A DNA stretch of 64,000 nt from Hsuehochloa calcarea (GCA_036346395.1 CM070599.1:34711232-34775231), one strand, 5' to 3'; shown: positions 1-13,312, counted from the first letter of the stretch. A program made the numbers and translations. Notes: a model not told the origin generated them from the sequence alone.

Positions 1-1540
1 AGTAAATATGTGGTAAATACTAGCCTAGGTTGTACTTAAGCGATATGCTAGTCTTGCTTAAGACGGACAATAAATATCCCAATCATCATCCTTTAAACAT
101 TAAAAATGGTTTTGGGCAGTCATTGGATGTAGATGACTGATGTGTTGCGTTAATTGGTTTTCCTTCCCAAAACCCTAAAACAACTTGCTAGAGCCACATC
201 CGACGGATGGAAAGAGTGGTGGGTGCGGACGTAACGAGAATGGTTGGTATGTGGTATGAACCGTCCAGATGAATTAAGGACTTAATCTTGTCATGACCTC
301 CTGTGTAAAACAAGTACAACCGCAAGTCTGCAAATTGCAACTCGGCTTAGTAAAATTATTGAACCCTGAATGTCATCCCACAACTGGTGTTTAGAAGTGT
401 GCAAGCGGCAGGGCGTATGCTAGCTTGAATGGGACACCGAAAACGGTGAAGTTATCAGTTGCGCTAGTCGTTGTGGCCGGGGCCAGCTGTGCTAGTCGTT
501 GTGGTAAGCATCCCGAACAACTTATGGAATTGGTCATAGGGGTGAGATGACTAAGGGCAAGGTAGTTTGAAACGTTATCGTGACGATCGCTCAACTACAT
601 GGCTAAGGAATCATGTGGAGTAACGAGTATGATTATCTCTTGTGGGTACAATGTACAACCTCTGCAAAGTCTAAACTGTTTAACAGTATGCCTTTACGGC
701 AAAGCGGACATGAGAACTTAACCTGAGTTAGTTCTATTTCAAAAATCTTTGTGGGTGGAATGGAAATGTGTTGGGCTCATCTAGCCTTTGTTTTGGATTT
801 TTCCTGGGTAGCCTTACCCAGTGTTGATAATCGGTGGAAGTATCCGCTATCAAAATTTAGCATGAGGTGGAGGTAACCTCTACTGTTATTTAATATTGCA
901 CTTATTCTCTTTAATAAAAATGCAATCTGCTTAAAATGCTAAGTCATAGGACTTGTATTTATGATAATTGAAAATGTTGCTTTAGCAAATAAAAGAACCT
1001 GAGCTATCTTTGTTAAGCCTTGCATGTATACTATTGCATACTGTGTGTTGGCTCGCGAGCACGGTGGTTGTGCTCATTCTCACTCTTTCCCCAAAACCCT
1101 CGAGTAGGAAATTTTGAGATTACGACTACTACGAGGAACCGGATGTCCAAGACCGGAGTTCTTGAAGCGTAGTTTAGTTTTTAGTTGTTCTAGTCTCGCC
1201 TGTCTAGCGACTACGATACTTTTGTGCATCCTATATTATCCGAGTTTTTGGGTAATATCGGATGTACATAGGTTTCCGTCGCTTGCTGTGAGAGATGTGC
1301 CTCACCCTTTTGATTCCGTTGTCGCTTCGCTACTTTTGTGATGTAATCTTTTGGCCTGCTCGCCCTTATTGTAAAACTTGACCGATCGCGTCTATGTAAA
1401 CTCGATGTGTTAAAGTAATGAATGGTATAAAGCCATGTATAAAATGATTCAGTGATGTATCTGTGAGTGCTATCTACTGATCAAGGGAATAGCACAGTGC
1501 TTTCATAGAGGATTCGGGATTAGAAAATCCGGGTCCGACA
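1..1540 (+). mobile_element. 3' part of a long LTR (left end outside window)
   Basis: This stretch matches, almost base for base, the sequence from 7330 onward and again 9096-10499. It ends in ...GGGTCCGACA at 1540, the same CA terminus as the LTR ending at 10499. The related copy at 4940 starts TGTAACATCCCG about 2.39 kb before the homologous point, so a full LTR of this family would be about 3.9 kb. No coding domain is visible; short ORFs here are spurious. Only the LTR is seen, so it could be a solo LTR or the end of a full element lying to the left. Confidence 0.8.
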
Positions 1541-4500
1541 TTGTGGTGCATGACTTTTCCTTTTTAGTTCCTGTTTTTTGGACCAACTCGTTGCTAGTTG
1601 CTACTATAGGTTATTCAAAGGCTAACCAACAGTATTCATGATTCAAGATTGAATCGTACATAAAGGAAAGTAGCACGACATGCATCTAGGTCATCTTGCA
1701 GATGTAGAAGAAAGGTGCTCTACTGCTCTTTGGGGAATGTGAATTTATGTGCGCTTGTTTTGCTATGTACTGATGAAAATTATCAAACACACACATACCA
1801 TACCAAGGTAGAAGCTGACATTTTTTTTAAAAAAAGGAAAACTTGTGCGGATTTAGCAAATGTAGTTACTCAAACATGGATCCTGCATGGCCAAGAAGGA
1901 TTCAAAGTTCTCTAAGAAAAAAGGGAGGATTGGAAGGTCCTCCTGGTGTATCTTAAGCCAAATCCAGGGTCCAGACTTTTTACTGCTCGATGGCTAGTAC
2001 ATGTTCTGGTCAGTTGCCGACAATAATTGGTCCTCTACCGGCTAAGAAGCATTTCTGCTATAAATTGACACTTGACAGCCATCTATTCAGGCACAAACTG
2101 GCTGAAAATTTCACTGGTGTCTGGCAAAACTTGGTGGAATGCATGATTGTTGATATTTTCTCTTTCTATTTTGCCAAATGATAGTGCAAACTCGGTAAGG
2201 TGCTTGTATGCATGAGTAATACATAACTCAGTAAGGATTGGTATTTGGTTAGAATGTAGAAGTGTTCATTAACTAAAGTAACTTGGGTTAAAAACAGAAT
2301 TCTAGTATCTACTGCCTGAATCGTCTGTCTTTCATAAAATCAACCAGGTATGACATCTTCAATTACCAATGGTAACCAACCAATCACTACGGGTGGGAAC
2401 CTTGAACCTTTGTTCCTGTCTACGATGTTACTGATTGGGTGCATTTCTGAGAGGGTACTCACTATCTCCATGCCTCAGGCATCTATTAAAAGAGCCAAAG
2501 TCCAGAAATTCCGTTGGAGTGGTCCACTTGATTGCGCCCAACAATTAAATCCGACTTTAGTGGAACAGTGGAACTCCACGATTGGTGGCAGTGATAGAAA
2601 ACCCGGTACCGGTGCAAATCCCGCCGTGGACGGTACCGGTAACCGGCTCAGTTACCGGAAAGAATCTAGATGAAATTCAAAAATTAAAATTAAAATTTGC
2701 TAAACCGGAAAGAAACCGATGTTTTTTTTTTCTCCCGGTGGCCACTGGTAAGACCAGTTACCGCCGATAACCAGCGGTAACTGGACAGGTTTTTTTTTCT
2801 CTGATTGGTGGTAGTGATTTCCTCTCTGTCTAGTGTAAAAACTCATCCACTAACTATACATAGTTGATATTTTGTAGTTATTTCTGTATATTTAAGGATG
2901 GTTCAGTTGGGGCTTAGTGCTAATCTTACTTGAAACTGAGATCTTGTGATCTTATCAACTTTAAGAGCGTCGGAATGGGAGATGATTTAAGTAGATGGAG
3001 GGGCTTTCTACTTTACACTCCAGGATTAGGAAATGCAACACTTTGGATAAGCATGAGCTAGTGGCTGACCAGGAAGGCCACATTGCTCTAGCTCCACATT
3101 CCAAAAGGCATAGCTCTAAAGGTGGCGAGTGCTGCTTCAGCTTTTTTGTAAAGTCTGCCTTCATTTTTTTCCTCTCTTGTTCATTAGTAGATTCAGTCCA
3201 ACATTATCAGTTTCTGAACTTCATTTTGTTGATAAAGATCACTTAGTTAGGTTTAAGCACCAGGTTGGTGAGGAACTTATTATATTTATACATACAGAAC
3301 TGACATTTCTTTATTATGAGACACGTAACTGACAATTGGTTAAGAGGTTCTACTAGATAAACTAAAAGGGAAAATGTAAATGAAACAATGAGTGGAAATC
3401 AAATGACAAATGGCAGAGATAGCGAGGTAAAATTTGTATGTTGTGAAAGAGATACGAAGTTTACGTGTATAAATGCTCTGGGAACTAGACGTAGATCTCA
3501 GCTTCTGCAGTAGCTTTTGCAAATGTCCTGCTTATTATACAATACAGGTTTAGCATTGTTCTCTTGAGTAAAATACTTTGGATAACGCTTGGCTTGGAAG
3601 TGGAATGGGAATTTCTCTAGAGAAGGCATATAGTTGGAATTGACATCTGGTGACGCAAGAACAGCATCGGTGTGAATTCCAGCAAATGAGCACTTAACAC
3701 AGTAAACTTTAGTTTACTTTCATTGTCCTTTCTCCACTAAAGCATGCTACGCTGGCCAATTTACAATGCCACCATGCAGATTCTCGGTTCTCGCGATAGA
3801 TTTGCCTGGACAAGTACCTGCAGACATCAGCAGCCTCAACAAGATATAAAGCAGCCCTTCCCCCTCCTCGTGTTCACAGCACCTACGGACTATGGAAGAT
3901 GCATGGCTTGAGCATCTACATGGCTCTTGAGAGCAGATGCAGAATGAGGATGGAGTACAAAAGCTGAGCTCCTCCTCAAGAAGCGCTTAAGTTTTGTGGT
4001 GCCTTTCCTGGCCTCCCAGGTGGTCGGCTGAGGTACGCACAAACCGGCAAGTCACAAAACGGCAATGGTGAACTCCAGCAGGAGTCCACCCTCTTTTTTT
4101 TTCCCCTTTCCCCCCTTCCAGTTGTATTAGGTGGAAGCCAAATAATCAGAAATCTCTGTGAATGTTGTGTACTCTGGAAACACGCTACTATAAATGGCTG
4201 ATGTTTATCTAGCAAAAATGCTTTATGTTGTCTCATTTGATTGTCTTCGATATCCTTTTACCGGCTAGCAGCTGGTTGTGTTGTTACTTTCAAATAAATT
4301 TGTTTATTACGGAAGTGGAAAATAAGCCACATATCATTTGAATTCTGTCTTGTTCTATTGCAAACACATAGCTATCAGTGCTGCCATAAAAATGTTTTAT
4401 ATTGTGTATTATTTTGATGAAGCCGTTCCAATTGTTTTCTACACATGTTATTTTTGTTGGTAACTAAGCCATATGTTTCCACCGAGGCAGAAATTTCTAG

Positions 4501-4939
4501 TTTTTTTTTTTTGTGATATAAATAACAATTGTCTGAAAGATGGCAATTAGTTTTAAACTGAAAAGATAAGAGAGAAGAGTAATAAGAGAAGTGGTCTTCC
4601 CTTTTGGCTGTCTGGGAGAGTTCAGCAAATCTTCTGTACAAGTCCTGAATGATTTACTGAGAGATGAGTTATGGGCTTGTGGCGCAACCAAGTACTACTT
4701 TGCAGCAGTGTCCGGAACAGAAGAACTGACCTATATCATGCCTGTATTTTACTGATTCCTGAAGGTTGGAACCTTAAGGTTCGCCTAAGAATTTTCTTGC
4801 AGTGTACAAATTGGAAAAGCGGCTAGTGAAGTACTGTGATCTTGAAATGATAATATCATTCTGTTAACTTTTTCTTAGTTTTGTCTGAAATAGCGATGAT
4901 CTTCGTTTGTTTTGTAATCAGCTGCTCTAGTAGAATGAT
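1541..4939. other. Intergenic region, no gene supported
   Basis: The stretch is AT-rich with short ORFs only. A protein-like run at 2350-2595 (plus, begins MTSSITNGNQ) follows a CAG acceptor-like site but resembles no family I know and runs into a MITE. 3640-4000 contains gene-remnant-like sequence without a continuous frame. The last 92 bases (4848-4939) reappear at 7848-7940 (see the empty-site finding). I see no RNA gene or recognisable exon. Confidence 0.5.
2596..2802 (-). mobile_element. Small non-autonomous DNA element (MITE), Mutator-like
   Basis: A 207-bp element rich in CCGGTAACCGG-type motifs lies between near-identical 16-bp direct repeats (2580-2595 and 2803-2818, one mismatch, core GGYAGTGAT). 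Its centre is the reverse complement of the element at 52807-53044: both share the tracts AAACCGGAAAGAAAC and GATGAAATTC. The A-rich ends (AGAAAACCCGG on the left, GAGAAAAAAAAACC on the inverted right) look like weak terminal inverted repeats. Mutator-like assignment is inferred from the roughly 9-bp duplication flanking the sister copy. Confidence 0.55.
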
Positions 4940-7795
4940 TGTAACATCCCGTTTTTCAGTTGATAAATATTAATTATCTTGATTTTTGATTTTCACTCGA
5001 ATTTTTAAATTTTGGTTTGAATTTCAAAATCTCCTAGCTTTCGTTAAGCTCGGGTTTGTGTTTCAAATATTCTTTCAAATTCATATTTCAAAAATTTGCT
5101 TTGAATTCTTCATTTTCAAAAACTATCAAAACCTATTTCCTTTTTTCTTCTTGGGCGGTTTTCCACCATTCTCTCTTTTCTCTCTCGCCCGGTCGCTACT
5201 CTCCCAGGCCCAACCAGTGCTTCCCAGGCCCAGTCGCCTGCCTCTTTTCTCCCCGACCTCTCTCTCTCTCTCTCCCTCCTTTCTTCCTCGCCGCCTTCTC
5301 ATCTCTTCTCCTCTCCTCTCTCGCTCTGGGCCTCCTCCATGACCGCCTGCGCCGCCATCGCCTCGCCGCCGCCTCCTCCGGATCAGGCCTGGCCAGCTCT
5401 TCTTCTCCCAGCGCGCTTTTCTCCCCATCTCGCCTCGACGGCTTTTCCTTCCCTCTCTCTCGCCATAAAGGCCGAGCCACCCTTTCTTCTTCCCCTTCGC
5501 CTTCGGTGTCACCGCCACCTCCTCCCTCCTCCGGCTCTCACCCATCGCCGCACCGGAGCTCGGCCTTCTCCCGATGCTCCTCCCACTCAGTAAGCTTCCC
5601 ACATCTGCATGTTAAGCCCGAAGCTCCTCCCTGCACGCCTCGCTCCCACGCCGTCTGCCGTTCCGCTCGGCCGACCAGGTGAGCTTCCTGCCATCCCGTG
5701 CGGCGCACCTCCTCTCCTCCTCCCTCCGGCCGCCCGCACTTCCTCCCGTTCTTCTCTGCTCCGTGCGCTCTCACACGCGCTCTCTCCCCTCGGTGCCGTC
5801 GCCTCGCCGCCTCCAGCTCCTCCGGCGCCTCATGCCGCGAGCAAAGCCGCCCGCCCTCTCCCCTCTCTGCCTCTCTCCCTCTGTCTCTCTCCCTCTCTCT
5901 CTGTCTCTCTCTGGCCAGTGGCCCTCCTCAGCAGGGCAGTAGAGTAGCAGCAGCCTTTGTTTTATGTTTTGCATTTGGAATGAATTGTCGGTGTATGAAT
6001 ATTTGTGTATGCAGTGTAGTTTTGTGTATGCAATTGGATCGTCGCGGAGTTTGGCATTTGAAAATCGATGTATTGAAATTTGTATGTTGATCTTGCGATT
6101 ATTTTGTTAATGTTGTGCAAGGTAGTCGTGGAGCAGTAGTTTAGTTTTTGGAAAGAATGTTTTGTGTATTAGAGTTGTGTATTGAAAGTTTGTATGGCAA
6201 TTTTGTATGTATCTTTTTGTATTACTCGAGCGACTAGTAGCTTTCCATTTTGGCGAAAATATTTCTAAAATAATTGTTCTCCGTGATTGTGCTATGACTT
6301 GCGATGAATCGATTAACCGTTGTTAGTGGTTAACTCGTCGATTGACAAGTACTAGTAGAATTATCCATTTCGATTTTAGTTGAGAGCTATCGATTAGGAG
6401 CGTAATTTGTAAAATCTCGGGAAATCGAAGTTATGCAAATAACCTTCGTAATCGTCTCCGCAATTATGTCTATTTTTGTTAAGACAGATTTATTCAAATT
6501 TCCGGCGTTGTGTAAAATGCTTTGAAATAAACTGGTATTTTCTCAAAATATTTTGGAAGGCTATTCGGGATTAACATTGTTAATCTCGACAGCTTACCTT
6601 GAAAACCTATATATTAATCTTGTAATCCTATCCAGTATTCCTTGGTCTAAATATTATTTATCCCCTTTTTATTCCCGTTCAAAAGTCGTCTTCGATAAAA
6701 TATTTTTCGGTCTTGTTAAAAGCCCGGCCAAGTTATCGTATAACCTACTCTTGCCCGATCAGCGGCATCCGAAGTGGAGTATCACTGCGGAAGTTCTTCG
6801 ACTTGTTCCTCCCTTGTTTTCCCTCGGCAGAGTATCTCCGCCTTTGTCTCGTGTACTCACTAATCGCTTTGACCTTGTCAAACATCCCGTTTGTGAATCT
6901 TGTCTCTTCACTGTCATCGAAAAACTTATTTAAAGTGCTTTGTTTATATTTGGTCTTTTGGAAGTTCTTTGGATTTATTTGTTGTTCTTGCTTGTATTGC
7001 GTAATTAGAAATCAGAGTCCAGAAGGAGCAGCAACTCAAGCAGGATCAAGATTCGGATAAAGACGCAGACCCAGACCTCAAAACCCCTGGCAGAGAAGGC
7101 CCTGAGTAAGATCAAGGCCGCGATAATCTGACCCAGGCGAGTCAATACTTTGATCATTCTGAGCCTACATTTTAAGCAAACTATGTTTATCTAAAATATC
7201 AAAGTTGCATGCTTTAATTTTGTAATCAATGATATGTTAAAGCTTAAGGTAGTTAAATACTCATTTGCTGATTAATTACTTATTAAGCCATCCTTTGATA
7301 AATTGAATCCAGTATTCTTTGTCACCCTAGTAAATATATGGTAAATACTAGCATAGGGTGTACTTAAGCGACATGCTAGTCTTGCTTAAGTACCGGGACA
7401 ATAAATGTTCCAGACATCATCTTTTAATCATGAAAAATAGTTTTGGGCAGTCATTGGATGTAGATGACTGATGTGTTGCGTTAATTGGTTTTTCTCCCCA
7501 AAACCCTAAACAACTTGCTAGTACCACACCTGGACGGATGGAAAGAGTGGTGGGTGCGGACGTAGCACGAGAATGGTTGGTATGTGGTATGAACCGTCCA
7601 GGTGAATTAAGGACTTAATCTTGTCATGACCTCCTGTGTAAAACAAGTACAACCGTAAGTCTGCAAAGTGCAACTTGGCCTAGTAAAACTATTGAACCCT
7701 GAATGCCATCCCACAACGGTGTTTAGAAGTGTGCAAGCGGCGGACGATCTTCGGCTTGAATGGGACACCAAACGGTGAAGTTATCAACGAGTTAT

Positions 7796-7993
7796 GGAAG
7801 GTATAACAAATGCTAATTTGATGCATTAAACTTCTCAAATATTTGAAATGATAATATCATTCTGTTAACTTTTTCTTAGTTTTGTCTGAAATAGCGATGA
7901 TCTTCGTTTGTTTTGTAATCAGCTGCTCTAGTAGAATGATTTGAAAACTTTACGAGCTACTAATCAAATCCATGCGTAGATACAGGAGGTTAC
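7796..7993 (+). repeat. Filler DNA with a copy of the uninserted host flank
   Basis: From about 7848 to 7993 the sequence equals host sequence 4848-4939 joined directly to 10505-10554, i.e. the insertion site of the surrounding LTR without the LTR. The first ~50 bases (7796-7847) match neither the LTR nor the sequence upstream of 4848. The left boundary is approximate. Confidence 0.75.
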
Positions 7994-8139
7994 TGTTATG
8001 AATCTATTGTGTGTATTATCGAGAGGCCCAAAGGGCGATATATATAGGAGTATAAGAGATATATACCATATATAGATAAGGCATATAAGAGTCCCTATTC
8101 TAACTCCTATTCTAACATATCTCTAATATATCTCTAACA
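7994..8139 (-). mobile_element. Copia-type LTR, 3' LTR of a truncated minus-strand element
   Basis: A 146-bp TG...CA segment (TGTTATGAATC ... CTCTAACA). On the minus strand it starts TGTTAGAGATATATTAGAG and is preceded by a purine tract (TTGAGGGGGG), the usual polypurine tract next to a 3' LTR. The following ~950 bases (8140-9095) are presumably the 3' internal part; I find no conserved pol motif and no second LTR, so the element is truncated. Its LTR start resembles that of the copia element at 46486. Confidence 0.65.
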
Positions 8140-10499
8140 CCCCCCTCAAATGCAAGGCGTATGCAATGGCATTGCATTTGGAAAGGGTTGACATTAAAAT
8201 ATGAAACCAAAATCCGAGTCTTCATAATGTGCGATCGTAGCATCTTTGCTCTTGGAAAATATGTGGACAAAGGTCTTCTCCCCAGCCGGTGTGTCACGCT
8301 GACCCATAAAGCACAAGGTGCGAGGCCCGCTGTCGACCGCGGCAACCTGACGAAGAAGATGATGAAATCAACAAATATAGAGAGAGGCTATCAAATCAAG
8401 TCGAATAGGAATTGGTGGAAGCATGGCGGTAGCGATCGTAGCCCAAGATGGCGAACAACGCGATTGCACAAGAAGTGAAGCAATGCAGTACAAAAGAAGC
8501 GCCAGCGCAATGCACAAGAAGCGCCATGCAGTATGATGCACGAGGAATGACATAAAACAATACAAGCGCAGAGAGCCTTGATGTAATGGAAGAAGCGCGG
8601 CCGCGTATGAGCAACTTGGCAGGCGGCGGATCTCGCATTACTTTCGAAGAAAAAAATAGCAATGAGACGTGGTGGCTGCTGCCATGCATAAGGCAATTCC
8701 TATGCTCTATGGTGACAATAAATTTGTGGACTCGCATGGCTTTAGAGCGAACTCAAAATTGAGTACTATGGACTTGGATGAGCATAGCGGAAGAAAGCGA
8801 CACAAGAGGAAACTCTTAAAGATAACTAGCGACTTAATGACTCTTAACAGCTGAAGAAGGCTGCGAAATTCTGGAGGCTGAAAAACCATTGGAAACCAAA
8901 GTAGAAATTTGGAGAAGCCACTGCGAAAAGCAGTGGGCAGCCAGGAAAGCTTGGCGCAGCTTGGCTTAGTCGATCCGAAGAAAGCCGGTTGCTCAATTTG
9001 CTCGATGGTTTCTTGATATTTTCTTCTAGTACAGGAGGAAGCTGCTTTCGGTTGTCGGCCGAGGACGGGAGGTGGTACATCGCATCTTGAGCCAATTCTC
9101 CCAAAACCCTAAACAACTTGCTAGTACCACACCGACGGATGGAAAGAGTGGTGGAGTGCGGACGTAACACGAGAATGGTTGGTATGTGGTATGAGCCGTC
9201 GGTGAATTAAGGACTTAATCTTGTCATGACCTCCGTGTAAAACAAGTACAACCGTAAGTGCGCAAAGTGCAACTTGGCCTAGTAAAACTATTGAACCACG
9301 AATGCCATCCCTGGCGGTGTTTAGAAGTGTGCAAGCGGCGGGGCGTATCTTGGCTTGAATGGGACACCAAAGCGGTGAAGTTATCACCACGCTAGTCATT
9401 GTGGCGGGGCCATTGCGCTAGTCGTTGTGGTAAGCATCCCGCACAACTTATGGAATTGGCCATAGGGGTGAGATGACGGAAGGGCAAGGTAGTTTGAAGC
9501 GTTCTTGTGACGATCGCTCAACTACATGACTAAGGAATCATGTGGAGTAACGAGTATGATTATCTCTTGTGGGTGCGATGTACAACCTCTGCGAGTCTAA
9601 AGCTGCTTTTAAGCGACCACGCCTACGGTCAAAGGCGGACGTGGGAACTTAACTCGAGTTAGTTCTATTTCAAAAATATTTGTGGGTGGAATGGAAATAT
9701 GTTGGGCTCATCCGACCCTAGTTTTGGATTTTCTGGGTAGCCTTACCGGTCTTCGATAATCGGTGGGCGTAACTGTTATCAAAATTAAGCATAAGTGGAG
9801 GTAACCTTCGCTGTTATTTAATATTGCACTTACTCTCTTTAATGAAAATGCAATATGTTTAAAATGCTATGTCATAGGACTTTGTAATTATGATAATTGA
9901 AAATGTTGCTTTAGCAAATAAAAGAACCTGAGCCATCCTTGTTAAGCCTTGCATGTATACTATTGCATTACGTATTGTGCTTTCGCGAGCACGATAGTTG
10001 TGCTCATTCTCGCTCTTTCCCCCAAACCCTCAGAAGCAGGAAATTTTAGAGATTTCGACTACTACGAGGAACCAGATGTCTGAAGACCCAGGAGTTCTTG
10101 AAGCGTAGCTTAGTTCTTAGTTGTTCTAGTCTCGCCCTAGTCTAGCTAACTCCACTGGTACCTAGGTGCATCATATATTATCTGAGTTTTTGGGTAATAT
10201 CGGATGTGCACAGGTTTTTCCAGTCACTTGCCTGTGGAGAGATGTGCCCTCACCCTTTTTGCTCCCGTTGTCGCTTCCGCTACTTTTGTGATGTAATCAT
10301 TTGGCTTGTTCGGCCTCTTATTGTAAAACTTGACCCGATGCGGTCTATGTAAACTCTGATGTGTTAAATTAATGAATGGTATGGTTTTAAGCTATGTATG
10401 AAATGATTCAGTGATGTATCTGTGAGTGCTATCTACTGATCCAGGGAATAGCACAGTGTATTCGCAGAGGATTCGAGATTAGAAAATCCGGGTCTGACA

Positions 10500-10854
10500 A
10501 TTATTCGAAAACTTTACGAGCTACTAATCATATCCATGCGTAGATACAGGAGGTTACCATATAATATAAATACGTGAGGATTATCCTGTGCTATGAATTC
10601 TCAACTTCCATTATCCATTTTCACGTGTTACATCTGTTATTGAGATCTCATATGTACATGAACTACAGGGGAAAAAATCTAAAATTTTGCTTTCTTAAGG
10701 TGATTATTAGCTGCTAACTTAGTCTAACTCAATGCTGGATTTCCTGCGATTATATCCACCTCTGATTACATACCAAAACTTCATGAATTACTTCTAGTTT
10801 TTGTCTGTTCCTTGGAATGTGAGAAGACGAAGCCCAATTTCTGTAACCATCATA
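10500..10854. other. 3' flank of the TBL gene
   Basis: AT-rich host sequence between the LTR and the stop codon of the minus-strand TBL gene. It should contain that gene's 3' untranslated region. No other feature is visible. Confidence 0.5.
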
Positions 10855-13312
10855 TCATAATCTCCAGGAACCTTTGCCTGCCTGGAGCAGCGAAGCATAC
10901 AACAGTTCATTCCACGTATCCGGCACACCCGGCAAGCACCAGTGGCTGCAGTCCTGCTTTGTCACCGCCGCCATCCGTTCCTCCTCTGTGTTGTACCACA
11001 CCCGGTACACCGACGGGTGACCGTCTTTCCGGTAATCGGTGAGCGTGCTGATGTTGAGGTATATCACAGGGGTCTTCATCTGCCTCAGAACCTGCTCCAG
11101 GATCCTCATTTTCTCAGGGTACTCGGTAAGGTATGTCTGGTTAAAGATTGGCTCGGTCTCCCTGTGGCATTTCCCTCCTGAATTCCACTGCCCTCCCCTG
11201 TGGCGAAATGGATCATGAGATGAAGAAGAAGATATGCCAATGATCTTGCAGCGTAGTGGCAATCTCTTACCTGAAATGTGTTAGGGAATATCCTCTGAAT
11301 ACAACCTGAGTTCTTCTTGAGTCGATGTTCTTGTCAACCCATCTAGCCCATGTGGTTAGAGCTTTCTTGAATGCATCCGTCACCTCAAGGCTGGGGTACA
11401 CATGGTTGCCTTCTTGATAATAGTTCAGTCTGTGGACAAAAATACTTCACCAATGTTTTGGCAGGATGGAAACTGATTGATGGTATCAATTTTCATATAT
11501 AATTTCAGGGGAAAATGTGATATACCCTCTTGATGTTTTTGAGTGAGTCCACCAGTGGCCGGTGTTGAAGACGACGATGTCAGCAGTCCGGTACGCCGGA
11601 GTTGCTCCATCTAGCTCATCCAATCTCAGCTTTGTGTCCACAGCACCGCTTTGGCTCTCACGGATCAGCTCCTTGACCAGAAATATTGATCTTATGAAAT
11701 CAACAGAGCAATTGTAGTCCTGCAACGAAGTAACATTGAGTTACAAAATCGACAAAATTCAGAGTTTTGTTTTTTTGAACGGAAGACAAAATTCAGAGCT
11801 ATTATTCAGTGAGGCGGCCCATACCCTGAATTTGAAGGAGTAGTATCCTCTGGTTTTGAACTGGTTCCTCCCGGACGCTTCATATATACTCTTCTTGTTC
11901 CTAATACCATGGCGAAGAATGCAGACCAGGGACTCCCACATGTTGCGGTTCAGCGAATCGCCGACAAATACGATCCTCTGGTCTCTCAGCCTCTCCAGAA
12001 AATCAATCGCATTCAGCCTGGCGAAATAAGAGAAGTTTCGATCAGAGTGTAAGGCTGTCCGTTTATTGAACATTTGCAAATTGCAATGATCAGAAACGCA
12101 CCTGGGAATGTCGCAGCCGTGCGGTTGCCACCTCCACTTGAGGAAGCCGCTGTCCGGCCGGCCGTTCTTGTGGCAGTTGAAGTCGTCGTCTATGTGAGAG
12201 CACGACCCCGGCGGGTAGAACGGGTAGCTCTCGTCCCTCACCCACCCCCCATTGAACACATCGCACTTGGCGAAAGAAACCAGGTTTTGCACGCCCGACG
12301 TCCAGACGATGCGGTTGTTGCCGGGCCCGACGGCCATGCTGGTGTTCACGCCGCCGTCGCTGTGCTCGGCAGCTCCTTCCTGCGCCGGGTGGAAGATCTC
12401 TTTTCGCCGCCTGATCGGCTGCTTGTACCTAATGGCCACTCTCCTGTGCCTGTGCTTGTCCTCCTTTCGCTCCGGTGTTGATGATATAGTTGCAACTTGC
12501 CGTGCCGAGTTGAGGAGTACATTGTCAATGGTGGCGTTCCTGTTTCTATCTTCTTGGTTCGAACTCCCCATGTCGGTAGAATTGCCGGTGGCGCCATCGG
12601 ACTCCATCGGCACACCGGGAGCGCCGAGGATGGCGTTGTGGGAGGAATTTGCGCCGTCAGCTCTCCGCCACCGCGGCATGGGCATTACAGTTTCCTCTTG
12701 CAGTTCTTGTGCCGTCGTGCCGTTGCTGACGGGCTCCCCGTCGGAACCGACGGTGGTGTTTCCGGCGTTCTGGGGAGAACCCTGCGCTTTGGCCGTTTGC
12801 TCCGGCACCGGTGCCGGCTGTCCGGAGTCCTCCGCCGGTGCCGAGTCCTCCGCATTGCTCTGCACTCGACGCGGCCGCATGGTCGCGTTGTGAGCATTGC
12901 TCTGCTGAGCCGTGCCGGTGCTACTCACTGTCGGAGGAATGGGAGGGTGGGGCGGAAGAGACCTCATTGGCAACGCCGGCGTTGACGAGTTTGACGAGAG
13001 CCACGACAGTAGGGCGCCTGATGAAGACGACGCCGTCGGGGAGGCGAAGGAGCCGTCGGCGGTGTGGCCGCTGGTGACGGAGACATAGAAGAAGACGAGC
13101 ACCAGAGCGACGGAGAAACAGATCAGCACCGCCTTGCTGCTTAAGTGGCCGCCGTTGTAGTGCTTACCGCCGGCGCCGCCTCGCTTGTAGTTGGTGAGGG
13201 AGGAAAAAGAGGAGGACGGGGAGAGGAGGCCGAGGAGGGAGCCGCCGCTGCCCCCGCTGCCGCCGCCGCCCCGGTCCAGCACTGACAGCCACGCCTTCCT
13301 CCACCCGGCCAT
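10855..13312 (-). CDS. TBL (trichome birefringence-like) polysaccharide O-acetyltransferase
   Basis: Five exons read on the minus strand: 13312-12102, 12017-11825, 11719-11526, 11429-11271 and 11197-10855. All introns are GT..AG and the frame is continuous, giving 699 aa. Residues about 61-80 form a single membrane anchor (AVLICFSVALVLVFFY), followed by a ~250-residue Ser/Thr/Asn-rich low-complexity stem. The conserved TBL domain has the GDS esterase motif at about 423-425 (FVGDSLNRNMWESL) and the DxxH motif near the C-terminus (DCSHWCLPG, D668 and H671). In this family these form the Ser-His-Asp triad that moves acetyl groups onto cell-wall polymers in the Golgi. The long stem places it near TBR/TBL1-2 types, but which polymer it acts on cannot be read from the sequence. 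Intron 1 (12018-12101) is 84 nt, in frame and stop-free. Start chosen as the first ATG before the hydrophobic anchor. Confidence 0.95.

Larger units (their letters stand above)
4940..10499 (+). mobile_element. Rearranged solo LTR, long-LTR family
   Basis: The element starts TGTAACATCCCG and ends GGGTCTGACA, with an imperfect 5-bp target duplication (ATGAT at 4935-4939, ATTAT at 10500-10504). Two LTR pieces are present, 4940 to about 7795 and 9096-10499; both contain the same ~295-bp segment (7492-7790 and 9096-9390). Between them lie filler DNA (7796-7993) and a copia end fragment (7994 to about 9095). Without the insert the LTR would be about 3.9 kb. 5150-5940 is a CT-rich, very GC-rich stretch giving long spurious ORFs on both strands. 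No primer site, gag or pol was seen, which supports a solo LTR. Confidence 0.75.

Noticed and set aside
5056..5974. Long ORFs on both strands (up to 208 codons)
   Set aside because: They lie in a CT-rich, GC-rich part of an LTR; many frames are open at once and the peptides are low-complexity Pro/Ser/Arg.
10942..13077. Plus-strand ORFs opposite the TBL gene
   Set aside because: Antisense shadows of TBL exons.
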